Assembly (NCBI RefSeq): GCF_019802045.1
Contig: NZ_JAHVHU010000002.1
Coordinates: 124,001 to 188,000 of the forward strand
Origin: Membranihabitans marinus
GTDB taxonomy: Bacteria > Bacteroidota > Bacteroidia > Chitinophagales > Saprospiraceae
Reading direction: 5' to 3'
DNA length: 64,000 nt
The position numbers were made by a program, and so were the translations under genes. The notes beneath the pieces are model-generated. The model had not been told where the DNA came from and did no database searches. It worked only from the letters and a program-made list of their open reading frames with translations. Below are positions 28,301 to 36,933 of the stretch, piece after piece; within the stretch, counting starts at the first letter, position 1; each line of letters opens with the position of its first letter.

Positions 28301-29329
28301 GGAAAATACGGGCACTTGGTCATCCCGTATTGATTGACCTTCTATCCAATCATAAGATGGTTTGTTGACCACCGTCCCTCCATCAATCCGGATGGACTTA
28401 ATTTTCTGTACCCCATCAACGGATAAAATTACATTGTAAAAATCAGACAAATAGATGGCCTTGCGTCTCTTGATAGCTTCCAGTTCTTCGGTATCCACAA
28501 ACCCAATACTTTCCTCCAAATATGGCCGGCCGGCAAAAATGTCGTCGATGGACTTTCCCTTATCCAGCATTTCCTCCAGCGTATGATATTTTATTTGAGG
28601 CTGAATAAAATCCCGGATGGCTATTATTATAGCTTTATAAATCCTGGACGGGTCAATTCCTGTACTAATCTCCACATTGGCGCATACTCCAAATTCGAGG
28701 GGTTCCAAAATAGTGATATCGACCAGGTCCTCGCAGAGATTTCGGTATTTTGACCACAGTTTTCTGACCCGCTTTTTTAGTTTTGCATCTTTTGCGCTTG
28801 CTTCTTTTTCAATAAATATTTTATATAAACCATTGAGGTGAAGTTGGCTGTAAAAAGGGTGGTTGCGGCCATCCCGGACTTCCCTTGGGTATTCTGTATT
28901 ACATACCAGGCCGTTGTCCTTCTGAAGAACGGCCAGGTCAACTTCCTGCGTTACAGGTTCCAGCCAAACATTGGCCACCCCCGGGCATTCTAGCAAGAGC
29001 TTTCTGTAATCAAGAATGGTGACGGGGTTGATAGTAAGGATATCCAGTGGAGTGAGGAAATTGTCCTCTTTCTGGTTTTTGTTCATGGCAACCAGGTCTT
29101 CAAAAGGAAGATTGGTTTTGTAGCCGAGATCCATTAACGCATAGATGAGTACTTCCAGGATGGTGATGCCCGGGTCATGGACATTGTGGTCCGTCCATAT
29201 TTTTCCGGCAAGCTGACCGATATGTGCCAGACCTTCTTTGCGAAGTTGGTCAAAGTTCAGATAATCCGGAAAAGCCGGATCATTCTGAAGGATCGTTGTG
29301 GCTATATTTTTACTAAAAATCCCTGCCAT
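22379..29329 (-). CDS. Giant baseplate wedge protein (Pvc12/Afp12-like) with repeated modules
   Basis: 2316 residues. The N-terminus has the eCIS baseplate signature IWTDHNVHDPGITILEVLIY (44-63) near a DPAFPDYLNF opening, and the following 600 residues match baseplate J/Pvc12-type proteins by pattern (TILDYRKLLLECPGVANVWL; SVDGVQKIKSIRIDGG). From about residue 760 to 1960 it contains a series of degenerate modules of about 90-110 residues of the form aromatic-x-F-x-V ... S-x-x-Y-x-S-x-x-E-A-x-x-A, for example YELQLKDEQGNILLEG followed by SYESEQALRYAAG. Cysteine-rich segments lie at about 1330-2180. Several times longer than Afp12, it probably forms extended baseplate arms. Tightly placed between the J-like gene (28 nt) and the tape-measure gene (overlap). 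Confidence 0.85.
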   Translation of the reverse strand: MAGIFSKNIATTILQNDPAFPDYLNFDQLRKEGLAHIGQLAGKIWTDHNVHDPGITILEVLIYALMDLGYKTNLPFEDLVAMNKNQKEDNFLTPLDILTINPVTILDYRKLLLECPGVANVWLEPVTQEVDLAVLQKDNGLVCNTEYPREVRDGRNHPFYSQLHLNGLYKIFIEKEASAKDAKLKKRVRKLWSKYRNLCEDLVDITILEPLEFGVCANVEISTGIDPSRIYKAIIIAIRDFIQPQIKYHTLEEMLDKGKSIDDIFAGRPYLEESIGFVDTEELEAIKRRKAIYLSDFYNVILSVDGVQKIKSIRIDGGTVVNKPSYDWIEGQSIRDDQVPVFSLDKTCVDLYRANGLLNIEKNKIHATLPLYNKFLLSPDKLNGSVPSGKYHEDLSRYYSIQNDFPVVYGIGENGLPDHVSLDRKTQAFQLKGYLLFYDQLLANYTAQLSNFRSLFSLKPENDRTSGEKKTYFSKVTDTVPGLEKLLKFYEKNSDMSTDNALARPIANDENWQKMLELLQTDGRAGVSIKDYCGDQKDGLDLYIFSSSTVREIYIDQLKESFFHGEYDVTVHSDKYGYFFVLHPSLPKDLILVGSKKHKAYGEAVNEAGDVAFIASFAENYTRSTDKSENSNPDRHYFGLKDNPLSYLSLIGKIVEGGVEYEQRRQKMLDHLLARFGEDFTDYTLLKYRQNIAPEELRQITLDDQSTYLANYAELSRDRGKAFDYLQPSWNTANVSGFEKRLSKLAGIENYDRRNLCNIEVTPCYELQLKDEQGNILLEGKRSYESEQALRYAAGRVLNSLKNPTGFEELKRITTIFNSNKAVQLFSDQPRKENIIIAKYRHQQQLLDINGGVVATGKNTRYDSVEAAEEEETDFIENINEQNLVPGEYTGKGYDLRPVSGQGLYLDITPFDVEIIKHPFWKWQYEPPGSEEIILSEDSFATKEGAWQDMTETSDTRNSISEFPEAFSWKASVNEEVILVSKRLSRSNSEAEISWDFAEARARSEENYSVEKSGESSYRIILHGEEAVIAVSEVINLEVLDPEAAITVSTVAFSEGRIKPDFSILDRAFGFQIPAKNSFPTLESYHLYPDLESVMEAMQKAYILGTSKTNYQEYNQAENSFGFNLLLEPELILLRHKISYETGKDRDRALNSALRFFKKEKPPFSLQKQHNKYTWKLIGEWGDLISSDEEFSSNPKARANFKENLLKEAAEKGEAVFGAHLYHFEVNTQPSQYKFVYGLPTEDEDFQPLFISGSYFFSPERANTAYSQFVNKIHRYSFKKVDHKDFDYALYEGSSEKPVAIQFQTEHHQAPVELTEPVVSYFREMYDAGGDLNPAFFTKNRKGHRTPLFKWKFFKKDDPLAINPYRCREIEDVREFGKLICDRVPSIDMRYCPPKDIVICPDKDPEKYHYQLCFEDKNDLEFRLISNVGYDSKEEARDAWVREWYGLLLAAKDPEEYGAGGKISLTETYKPDDDKACDDASFLAVIPSRNSSKLAEAGKDVIGFYSLMARLFPIYEVKKKDKRHYKFKVVIPEDGLGPARCDMIPPEVPYDDFGSVVWLGTGCYSSYAEVIKAYNHFYVLAGISQNCRVMCDLGWYYLTLTEVWVESSCNYPSEAEAWDDAFASLDANGNPIITDGCGDCKAGGVRSFLYAGDDPKNYIPVCKDGKWTFKVVAPDYFVARHACSYDSEKEAHQAMKDWEEALKNLDWSRYLNFISASAEIPSEEETEMNFLSAPISTGEKGKWDLCDLVFALRKCLGDCPQALLSEEELSDSLKMCLNKICKGEKWVHELLKRLEEDPGKLIRLINYFPVYLDNDAQCYRIYWPDHDQDISANGLQPCGCEEEPAEENNTCDTKFPILSSRCFKCCEEAWEAFQHLSRLIKNGAYVLECTQRSDYGPYSFQMLDPGKELGYHPQSYDSYQEVLDAITLTRGCVENMGMHLLEHILLRPKTLEDCRSMNRNDNRIVSNCLLPICPDYCCPINWHPDIAPDDPCAEDNPDVIQYLPGNDPYSFWATLVLPSWAKGFRSTDARKVFEQLIYKEIPALVGLNILWLSPRDMCQFESEFKNWLGWLQNPQEPLCNPDGRHPHCLMVDCIKDLQSEPACPAIPGVGGNCNCGVSKEEIDPCCLPPETSGTVFWGYCPPGDLESVAKPEPEDPVVLLLYSKGEDNEVLRSQIKDRNYLFESNLDQLVDEDRKKTKSFKRTLSFIKSTPAIPEYVKLVDFFNRYSLNKSANKEMFLGLLQNATVHLFAGLVLECDDGIPEKELEILQESINILAENGLSGTELKKSWNPSALDSMAYTKTLNQINKILNTVNGQ

Positions 29330-29357
29330 GGTTCTACCTCATTCATTTTTCTTTTAA

Positions 29358-32300
29358 TCATTCTATGAGTACCTCTTGATTTCCTGCTTTTTGACATTCC
29401 TCTTTGTTGATTTTGACACAGACTTCTCCGCTGGTAAGAATGGATCGGGCCGTAAGTGGTTTGATAACGCTACCAGCCTGTTCGCACTCGCCGCTAAGCC
29501 GGATATCCAGTATGAAATCCACGTAGCCCCGACTTTCCACGTAGTCCACCAAATCAGAGAAGAATACTTCCTGTCCGAAGGCCAGTTTTTCTGATTCACC
29601 CATAAACCAGGGAGCCAGAAATTGGCTGATTTCCTCGCGGAGTTTTTGGGCATAGTAGTTTTGAGATTTCCCCCGGTAAAGCCTAACTTCAATGTCCACG
29701 TTAATGGGTTCGTAGCGGGGGTTCATCACTTTGACTCGTGCAAAGGGTGAGATTTTTCGTCTCAAATGATCACCGATTTTGTCCAACAGACTAACGGGGG
29801 CTTTTGGGGAGAGCTGGTTCCCGGCTTTTAATTTTGTGAGATCGGGAATCACGGCAATGATCAGGTACCCGGGTGCAATTTCCAGATCGCGCCGATAATC
29901 GCTGACTGGTAAACCCATGGTATGTGATATACACTTGACTTTATAGATCTCAGGAAAAGCCTCCAGTATGATCTTTTCATGGTCGGTGATCATAATTCCG
30001 CGCCCTTTGTGTCTTAAGTACTCGCTTGCACGTACATAGAAATGACCCGAAACTTCCGGAGGGTTCCCCCCAAAAGAATCATAGCGTTGTTCCACCTTTT
30101 TTACATTGAAATCGCTATTGACCTGCTTTGAAATACTTCCAGCCGGCAAAGGATGTTTCAGCCTGTCTTTATCGTTAAGTTTTTGAATCCGGGCGGATGC
30201 GAGCGCTGCTTGCGTATGTACGTCAATAGTTTCAGCGATCGCTTTGATGTTTGATGGAGACGAGACTTTCAACCAGTAGGTGTCATCGGGCATGATCGTG
30301 TGGCCTTTATTACTAATATCGCCGGGAATTGCGATGGTCACAATGCCCGAAACGGTGAGTCCATCAGTGTCATCGCTGATGATGTCGAAATTGGGTCGAA
30401 GCGGCTGCCAGTTGTTGTTGGTCAGGTAGTGCCAATTGATATCCGCTCGGTCCGTCTCCGAATCGGCTGAGGCTTCGGCCAGTTGGAAGAGCAGCGAGAG
30501 CGTACCCCCCGGAGTAATCTCTTTCAATCCTACAAGTAAACTGCCCCTGTCGGTGAAGTATGGGAATAGTGTTTGGCCTTTTTCTAGGTTTTCAAACCTG
30601 GAGGTGTTTTCAAATGGATAGAGATGAATGATATTAATATCCTCCATATTTGCCTTTGCGGAATAATCGAGAAATAAGTTCTTGATAATGGGAGTCCACG
30701 GTTCCTTCGGGATCAAGGCCTGGAATCCCTTTCCGTACAGAAAGTTGAAGATGCCCGTATCGTCCAAAAGATTGTGGAAATCTTCAAAAGCCTGTTCTAC
30801 CTCTGCAATCAGGTCATCGATGCCGTCCGGATCCGTAAACTTGTCTTTGAGGTTCGTTAAAAAAACATTTAGATTGTCGATCGCAGTTTGTGCGCTGCCA
30901 GTGGCAATGTTATCGAGGGTAGTGATTATTTCGCCCTGTTTTGCGGGGAAAGATGCGGCAAAATCCAGGATAGCTCCCACCACATCATTAAAATATTGAG
31001 TCAGGTCACTGTCCAGGGTAGTCTTGGCCGATTCAATATCGGCCTTTATGGCAGCTACATCGCCTTTAAGAGCGACTTCATTATTTTCGATAAATGTAAA
31101 AACTTCTTTGACCACAGTGATCAAATCGGATGTAAGATCATTTACAGCTTCTATGATCTCGGCTTCATTCAAAAAATCCACGAATGGAGAAATGACAATT
31201 TTACTTGAATCATCCACATAAATAGCATCTGCAAGCTTTTTATTCTCGCCCGTGAATGCATAGGCCAACATTTGTCTGGCCAAAACAAAAGCGTACTCCT
31301 TATGTAAAAAGTCCTGATCGGCTAAAGTAAATTTTAGAAAACCATTTTGTGAATTTTTAAAAAGATCAAGCGGTTGCTCGTAATCAATATATCGGTCAGT
31401 CAGATCATTGGTAAATTCCCATGCATATTTGGTCACGGCACAGTCCAAATCCTTGAAGTCCATATCGCCTGGATCGGGTTCACTGAACAATTTTATTTTA
31501 TCGATATTTGTCCAGTTACCAAGGTCCAAAAGGTCGATCTTGACCTTGAAGTCACCTTCGAACAACCCAAAATGCTCTCCCGCCGGTGGATCGTTCACGT
31601 CAGGTTTATGTTTTAAATATGCCTTGTAATGATCGTGGAAGTCATGGGGCTTTTCTTTCCATTCCATATTCACACGAATGGCTTCCCATTTTTTATAGAG
31701 AACTTCCTTGCTGCCGATGTAAAAACTTGGGCCTAAGAAAAGTTCGGGATTTGCGTTGGGGTCTGCAGGGGGTCCCAGGTCAACCTGGTTCATGGGATCA
31801 AAGCCTGGTACTTCGGGCCGAATGCCAAATGGATAAATTTGGCTGTTAATATCCAGCGTTCCTGCATCATTTTGGACGATTAGGTTTTTGACTCCGCATA
31901 CATCCACATCAATCCTGGCATTCGTGATCTGTAATTTTCGCAAGAAGTGGTACGGAGAAATAAATATATCCCCGGAAGGCTCTGGTTTATGTTTCAAGCA
32001 GCATTTTTCTTCGTCCCTATCACCGGCAGGGCAGGAGACTTTTAGATTTTCGTTGAGTTCGATTTTTACCGCCGGGATGGTGTCTTTTAAATCGAGTTTT
32101 TCTTTTAAATTCTCTTCATTATAGGATACCACCGCCGGAACATCGGCAGCGAGTTGGAATATTATTTCAATTTGGATGTCGGCACCCGTTGGCGGGTCTT
32201 TTAAAATCTTAATTTTAGGACGAACCATAATCCATCCTTTTTCCCCGCTCAAAGAGACCTTGAACAAGGGCTGATCTTTGTTTTTTATGGCAAAATCCAA

Positions 32301-33983
32301 TGTGTCCAAACATTCTTTCAGCTGTTCTTTATCGTTTTCGGAAAAGATGGGTTCGCAGCTTACAAAGTCTCGGACCTTGAAAAAATCATCCAATTCCTGT
32401 TCTTTTACTTCAACAGGATTCTCTCTAGCCAATAACTGCCGAATATAATTTTTGGCAGATAATGACAATTTTTTGTCTGCAGCCAGGCTTTCGTCACATT
32501 CAATCAATAGGAATTCGCTGAACAAATACAATTTTTCCGTTCCTGGTACATTTAATTTGTCTTCTATACGATCTTTCAGTTCATCTTTTTCGGTCGGACT
32601 TAGGGGTGGGGTTTGCTCATGGAGGTTGCAATCTAGGGTGATGGTCACATCCCGCCTCCCTTCCTGCAGAAGCAGGACCGGGGAAGAAAGTACAAACCCC
32701 AATCGGGCCGGGGGATGTTCTTCCGGTAGTACGTGCCCTTCCCGGATCAGTTTGCTGTACTTTCCGCCCAAAGTGGCCCAACTGGCGCCGTCCTCCTTGA
32801 ATTTTTCTCCTTTTCCATCCCTCGAATTCGCCACAGGTGCGATGTAGGCGCCTTCAATGTACTGGTTGCTATTGTGGTCCTTTGTGGGATGTAAAGAAAA
32901 GCTGCGAAGACCGGCTATTTTTGCTTTATCGATGACCAGCTCCTGGTCAAGGCCAAAAACGATGTCTTGCTTGTTGCTGTCTTTGCCGTCCTTTAGTAAC
33001 AAGTCTTCCGGAAGCAGATAACCATCCGTGAGATGTTTGGCTGGTTCGAAAACGAGATGTGCTTTATCAGGAACGGCTGCTGCAGGTTTTAATTGAAGCA
33101 CCCTCTTGAAGAAAAAATCCAGATGCTTTTTACTCAGGCTATTGATGTCCTTCTGCAGGTGTTCATAAAGCTTCAGAAAACCGAACAACAAAGCCAGATG
33201 CGGTTCATGTTTTTGTTGCAGAGAAGCTTCCAAAGGAACCAGGCTTTCATGGATATAATTGGGCGAAGTTTCAATAATCTCTTCGAGGCTGGACATAAAC
33301 CGATCAAAAATCTCACCAGCCATTTCACCCGCCAGAAGATACGCTTCGTTCTTTCCTTTTTTCACTTTCTGAATACACGGTTCCAATGCATAAATTTTCT
33401 TTGCCGATAACTGCCATGGCGGCTGCAAAAAACGTTTGAAGTTTTTTCCGGTAATACACAAAAAAGTCCTACTTGCATTGTAAAGAGCGATAAAATCAAT
33501 CAGCGGTGCTTGATAGGAGGATTTTATCATGGCCAGCAGTTGGGTGCTGAAGCTATTGTTCGCCTGCTCTACGGCCGCGAACAGGTTGGCAACCGGAAGA
33601 AAGACTTCATGGTAGATAAAGTTCAACAATGCCTCCAGACTAAGCGGAGATGGATTTTTCCGGAGTGCCTGGTATAGTAACGAAAACCGATTTTGTAAAT
33701 CTTCCGGAGATGTCTTGCTGAAATTGGCCAATCGGAATGGCAGACTGTTTTCAAAAAAATCGGTCCAGTTGGAGACCTCTTGATATTCTTTGTTGTCCGG
33801 ACCTGTTTTTACATCAAAAAAGTTGACCAGTTTGGCGTATTGGCTGATGAAATATAGCCGGTCCGCCAGGGTCTTGGTATCGATCGGAGCATATTGCCAC
33901 GACAAAGCCTCTTTCCGACGGTTGCCCTGACTGGAGCCGGTCCGTTTTTTTAAAGGATGCGCTATGTTGGTCGGCTTTTTCAT
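29358..33983 (-). CDS. Baseplate J-like protein (Pvc11/Afp11-like) with helical insertion
   Basis: 1541 residues. The C-terminal third carries baseplate J features: KIGDHLRRKISPFARVKVMN, the ADP-type strand EPINVDIEVRLYRG and FFSDLVDYVESRGYVDFILD (about residues 1400-1500), which in T4 gp6/P2 J-type proteins form the wedge ring contacts. The N-terminal part (NWTDFFENSLPFRLANFS) is typical of the large eCIS versions. Residues about 924-1083 are an unusual amphipathic helical block (EAVNDLTSDLITVVKEVFTF; IAAIKAD-type heptads) inserted between beta-rich domains. It follows the gp25 gene by 15 nt. Confidence 0.88.
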   Translation of the reverse strand: MKKPTNIAHPLKKRTGSSQGNRRKEALSWQYAPIDTKTLADRLYFISQYAKLVNFFDVKTGPDNKEYQEVSNWTDFFENSLPFRLANFSKTSPEDLQNRFSLLYQALRKNPSPLSLEALLNFIYHEVFLPVANLFAAVEQANNSFSTQLLAMIKSSYQAPLIDFIALYNASRTFLCITGKNFKRFLQPPWQLSAKKIYALEPCIQKVKKGKNEAYLLAGEMAGEIFDRFMSSLEEIIETSPNYIHESLVPLEASLQQKHEPHLALLFGFLKLYEHLQKDINSLSKKHLDFFFKRVLQLKPAAAVPDKAHLVFEPAKHLTDGYLLPEDLLLKDGKDSNKQDIVFGLDQELVIDKAKIAGLRSFSLHPTKDHNSNQYIEGAYIAPVANSRDGKGEKFKEDGASWATLGGKYSKLIREGHVLPEEHPPARLGFVLSSPVLLLQEGRRDVTITLDCNLHEQTPPLSPTEKDELKDRIEDKLNVPGTEKLYLFSEFLLIECDESLAADKKLSLSAKNYIRQLLARENPVEVKEQELDDFFKVRDFVSCEPIFSENDKEQLKECLDTLDFAIKNKDQPLFKVSLSGEKGWIMVRPKIKILKDPPTGADIQIEIIFQLAADVPAVVSYNEENLKEKLDLKDTIPAVKIELNENLKVSCPAGDRDEEKCCLKHKPEPSGDIFISPYHFLRKLQITNARIDVDVCGVKNLIVQNDAGTLDINSQIYPFGIRPEVPGFDPMNQVDLGPPADPNANPELFLGPSFYIGSKEVLYKKWEAIRVNMEWKEKPHDFHDHYKAYLKHKPDVNDPPAGEHFGLFEGDFKVKIDLLDLGNWTNIDKIKLFSEPDPGDMDFKDLDCAVTKYAWEFTNDLTDRYIDYEQPLDLFKNSQNGFLKFTLADQDFLHKEYAFVLARQMLAYAFTGENKKLADAIYVDDSSKIVISPFVDFLNEAEIIEAVNDLTSDLITVVKEVFTFIENNEVALKGDVAAIKADIESAKTTLDSDLTQYFNDVVGAILDFAASFPAKQGEIITTLDNIATGSAQTAIDNLNVFLTNLKDKFTDPDGIDDLIAEVEQAFEDFHNLLDDTGIFNFLYGKGFQALIPKEPWTPIIKNLFLDYSAKANMEDINIIHLYPFENTSRFENLEKGQTLFPYFTDRGSLLVGLKEITPGGTLSLLFQLAEASADSETDRADINWHYLTNNNWQPLRPNFDIISDDTDGLTVSGIVTIAIPGDISNKGHTIMPDDTYWLKVSSPSNIKAIAETIDVHTQAALASARIQKLNDKDRLKHPLPAGSISKQVNSDFNVKKVEQRYDSFGGNPPEVSGHFYVRASEYLRHKGRGIMITDHEKIILEAFPEIYKVKCISHTMGLPVSDYRRDLEIAPGYLIIAVIPDLTKLKAGNQLSPKAPVSLLDKIGDHLRRKISPFARVKVMNPRYEPINVDIEVRLYRGKSQNYYAQKLREEISQFLAPWFMGESEKLAFGQEVFFSDLVDYVESRGYVDFILDIRLSGECEQAGSVIKPLTARSILTSGEVCVKINKEECQKAGNQEVLIE

Positions 33984-33998
33984 TACTTCGTTGTTGGA

Positions 33999-34418
33999 TT
34001 AAGGTGCCTGTGCTGCCTCCCTTAGATAAAAGTCATAGACATAATTAAATCGGGTATTCGTACTTTCAATCCGGTAGGTCACATTTATCTTAATAAGGCC
34101 TTCAAAGATCTCAATGGAGTCTGCTTCGGTCACCTCCACATTCTCGAGACGTATCCGAGGCTCGTAATACAAAATGGCGCGTTCTACCAGATCTTTGAGA
34201 AAGCCGAGAAAAGAATTGTCAATGCTTTCAAACTGATAATCCTTCAGGTTGCATCCATAATCGGGTTGCATGACCCGTTCTCCCAGGCTGGTCGACAGCA
34301 GTATCTCCAGGCTCTGGGCAATATCAATCTCAGCACTTACCAGTCGAACCGACTTGCTGCCCTTGTCAAATACGGGTGGAAAAGACCACCCTGTTCCTAA
34401 AAATGCTTTGTCATTCAT
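33999..34418 (-). CDS. GPW/gp25-family baseplate protein (Pvc9/Afp9-like)
   Basis: 139 residues with the gp25 core: FLGTGWSFPPVF at the start, EIDIAQSLEILLSTSLGERV with the conserved GERVMQPDYG turn (about 52-61), and a C-terminal strand INVTYRIESTNTRFNYVYDF. Gp25 proteins join the baseplate wedge to the first sheath ring and trigger contraction. The length is normal. It is encoded 15 nt ahead of the J-like gene. Confidence 0.95.
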   Translation of the reverse strand: MNDKAFLGTGWSFPPVFDKGSKSVRLVSAEIDIAQSLEILLSTSLGERVMQPDYGCNLKDYQFESIDNSFLGFLKDLVERAILYYEPRIRLENVEVTEADSIEIFEGLIKINVTYRIESTNTRFNYVYDFYLREAAQAP

Positions 34419-34687
34419 GGTCGTTTTTTAGTTAAAAAAGGATTTAACTCTTTTTTCCTCCGGTGGAATCCACCTTGCCGCCGGGTTATCCCTGCTTGAA
34501 ATCACTAAACTTAGCTTGGCAATCCTCCCCGAGCTTCATCTTTCCCACAGGTTTCCCGATCTGTTTAATACTTCATCGTGATGTTCCAAAATGTTTTGGT
34601 GACCACTTATGAATCCCTTAATACATTCATCATTCATAATTTCATCAATCATCGCTCTCAATTCATAACAAAAAAATAATACTTGCC

Positions 34688-34978
34688 TCAACCGCCAATC
34701 ATCACCGTTGGAAAACCTTGCACGATCACCCCGCCATGGGCAGTCAGATCGCCCATTCTGGCGGCAGGCATACCGCCTATAAATACCGTGGACGAGGCTT
34801 TAACAATGGTGTCGGGAGGGCCTGCACATACACACATATCACCCATCACGGCTGCGGGTATACCCCCGATAAGAACTGTACTCACCCCGGGTCCGGTTAT
34901 GGGACCTCCAACGTGAGGCGACGGTCCATTGAACATAGGGCAGGTGTGCATATCTGTTAATCTTGCGGCTGGTGGCAT
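34688..34978 (-). CDS. PAAR-domain spike tip protein (Pvc10/Afp10-like)
   Basis: 96 residues made of a single PAAR domain: PAARLTDMHTCP at the start, then glycine/proline-rich repeats with IGGIPAAVMGD and IGGMPAARMGDLTAHGG. His and Cys residues (His11, Cys13, Cys49/51, His85) fit the zinc site at the cone tip. It would cap the VgrG-like spike and pierce target membranes. No C-terminal toxin extension is present. Gaps on both sides (about 180 and 270 nt) are larger than elsewhere in the operon. Confidence 0.95.
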   Translation of the reverse strand: MPPAARLTDMHTCPMFNGPSPHVGGPITGPGVSTVLIGGIPAAVMGDMCVCAGPPDTIVKASSTVFIGGMPAARMGDLTAHGGVIVQGFPTVMIGG

Positions 34979-34989
34979 GTTTTTGTTTT

Positions 34990-35150
34990 TAAGTTATTCT
35001 CTTTTTTCTCTACATCATATTCTCCTTTGAGCTTTCCCCTTCCCCCCTTTGAGCTTCTTTGCTTTCAGCTTTCAGCTTGAGCCTTTGAACTTCTTTGCTT
35101 TCAGCTTGAGGCTTTGGAACTTCTTTGCTTTGAGCTTTCACCATGCCCCT
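34990..35150. repeat. Intergenic word repeat between VgrG and PAAR genes
   Basis: Imperfect direct repeats of about 28-32 nt built from the words CTTTGAGCTTCTTTGC, TTTCAGCTTGAG and GAACTTCTTTGC, copied at least three times (about 35056-35140). It contains no frame of any length and no hairpin. This type of word-like repeat differs in sequence from, but resembles in style, those at 2396-2460 and 58345-58375. Confidence 0.65.
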
Positions 35151-35160
35151 TTTCCTCTAA

Positions 35161-36933
35161 TCAGTTTATATTCACGATTGATCCTTTTACTTCGGTAATA
35201 CCATCGGCTGTCAGTTTTGTGGTGGCACCTTTCACTTCCATGGAAGATTGGGCAGAAATACTCATCTGAGCCGCGGTAATGCTGAGTGCCGCACCGGCCT
35301 CAATGTCGATTTTACCAGTAGCCTTTATCTTAATATCGGTCGCACTTTCCATTTCAATGCCACTGCTATCCAGTTTTGTGACGTTTCCGTTTTGGTCTTC
35401 CACGGTGATCGAAGAATCGGCTTCATCCAGTTTTATACTGTTCCCGGCTGGAGTGTCGATAGTAATGGTTTTGGTGTCATCGTTGAAGTGCAGTCTCATC
35501 CCGCATCGGGTAACAAAACCTTTCTCATTATTGGTATCCTCTGCGGTAATCGGGGCCGGTTTAGCACTGCTGTTCAACATACCCAATATTACTGCGTCGC
35601 GTGGATCATCATTTAAAAATCCCACGATCACTTCATCTTCCAGTTCGGGTAGGAAGAAGGAGCCCCGGTTTTCTCCGGCGTCCAGGGTGGCCACTCTGGC
35701 CCAAATCCCGGGTGCTGCGTTGTCGATAATGGGTAGGCGCACAAGAATTCTGTTTTCTCCTTCCGGGTCGTTTTCCAGTTGGACTACTTTTCCGATCTGC
35801 AATCCTTTGATGAGTGGAAGGAGGCCACCTGCCCCCAAATCGTTGATGTCCATATATTCCCTGGCATAGCAAGTCGGTTTTAGCCCAAACTGTGCCTGGG
35901 TGTACCAAGAGCCGTTGTAGATATCCTGGCGAACGGCGGATACAAATGCTTTACCTGTAAATCGGGCCCCCATGCCCTGAAGTTCGATCAATTGTCCGGG
36001 CTTCAGCTCACCAAAACCGATAAATTTTGCCCGGCCCTGGATCTTGGAAAGCCTGCTGCGCTGTAGAAAGGATTTCGTCCATGCCTGTAGTTCTTCTCCA
36101 ATGGCTTGTCCCGTATGCCTTAATTCGAATTGCTCCGGACCAATGGCAGAAGCAAGTTCTTCACCTGGCACATTTCCAGGTTCGTTAATATCAATACTGT
36201 CTGTGCTATCCTCAAACAAACTTTGTCCCGCATAATCCCAGGATTTAGCTTCTACCGAAGCCCATTGATGACTGGCATCCATTTCGGCTTCAAAATCAAT
36301 CAAAGTAGAGCCGAACAGCACAGCGAGTGCTGCATCCGCACTGGTGTCCGGTGCGTTCACCTGAACGGTGCCATCATCTACTGTGACCAGCTTTCCATTG
36401 CTTTCAGCACGCATCATCATAAAATCCCAATCTGTGCAATGGTGCTGCACCATTTCGTCGTGGGTATAGGAGGTAGCTTCCACATCCGGGGTCAGGGCCG
36501 GATAGCGAGTGATCAGCTCTTCCGTGATTTCGCTGTCCGTGCTATTCTCAAAATAGCGGCTGTGCCGGCCGATCGTCATTCTTACAGCCTCATCTTTGCA
36601 ATCCAGGATAAGTTCGGTTTCCCCGTTCTCTTTCGCTCTGATGCCATGCTTGACGATCACGCCCTTAAACATTTGCTGATTTTCGCTATCTCGGCCCAGC
36701 TTGATGTTAATGGATTTTCCGGGAATGAAATTTTCATTTTCACTGATAGGGAAGGTCTCTTCGGAAGCATCACCATCTTTGAAAATAATTCTGGCGACGG
36801 GAATTTTGTTCACTTCCTTTACGATGGATATGGACATGACCTGATAACCAGGGTCGATTTCCTGCCCATCGATCAGAATGTCAAAGGTAGCTACATTGTA
36901 GGTCGCTTTTACCGGTATTTCCCGCTCTTTCAT
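35161..36933 (-). CDS. VgrG-like spike protein (Pvc8/Afp8-like)
   Basis: 590 residues. The N-terminal gp27-like part (1-340) includes VMSISIVKEVNKIPVARIIF and HHCTDWDFMMMRAE (the usual S/T-D-W-x-F-M/L motif); an OB-fold gp5 part (about 365-450) has GKVVQLENDPEGENRILVRL and WARVATLDAGENRGSFFLPE, ending VGFLNDDPRDAVILG; the last about 110 residues are a triple-stranded beta-helix of short alternating repeats (DIKIKATGKIDIEAGAALSI). This is the trimeric needle that carries the PAAR tip. No effector domain is fused to it. It overlaps the LysM hub gene by 4 nt. Confidence 0.95.
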   Translation of the reverse strand: MKEREIPVKATYNVATFDILIDGQEIDPGYQVMSISIVKEVNKIPVARIIFKDGDASEETFPISENENFIPGKSINIKLGRDSENQQMFKGVIVKHGIRAKENGETELILDCKDEAVRMTIGRHSRYFENSTDSEITEELITRYPALTPDVEATSYTHDEMVQHHCTDWDFMMMRAESNGKLVTVDDGTVQVNAPDTSADAALAVLFGSTLIDFEAEMDASHQWASVEAKSWDYAGQSLFEDSTDSIDINEPGNVPGEELASAIGPEQFELRHTGQAIGEELQAWTKSFLQRSRLSKIQGRAKFIGFGELKPGQLIELQGMGARFTGKAFVSAVRQDIYNGSWYTQAQFGLKPTCYAREYMDINDLGAGGLLPLIKGLQIGKVVQLENDPEGENRILVRLPIIDNAAPGIWARVATLDAGENRGSFFLPELEDEVIVGFLNDDPRDAVILGMLNSSAKPAPITAEDTNNEKGFVTRCGMRLHFNDDTKTITIDTPAGNSIKLDEADSSITVEDQNGNVTKLDSSGIEMESATDIKIKATGKIDIEAGAALSITAAQMSISAQSSMEVKGATTKLTADGITEVKGSIVNIN

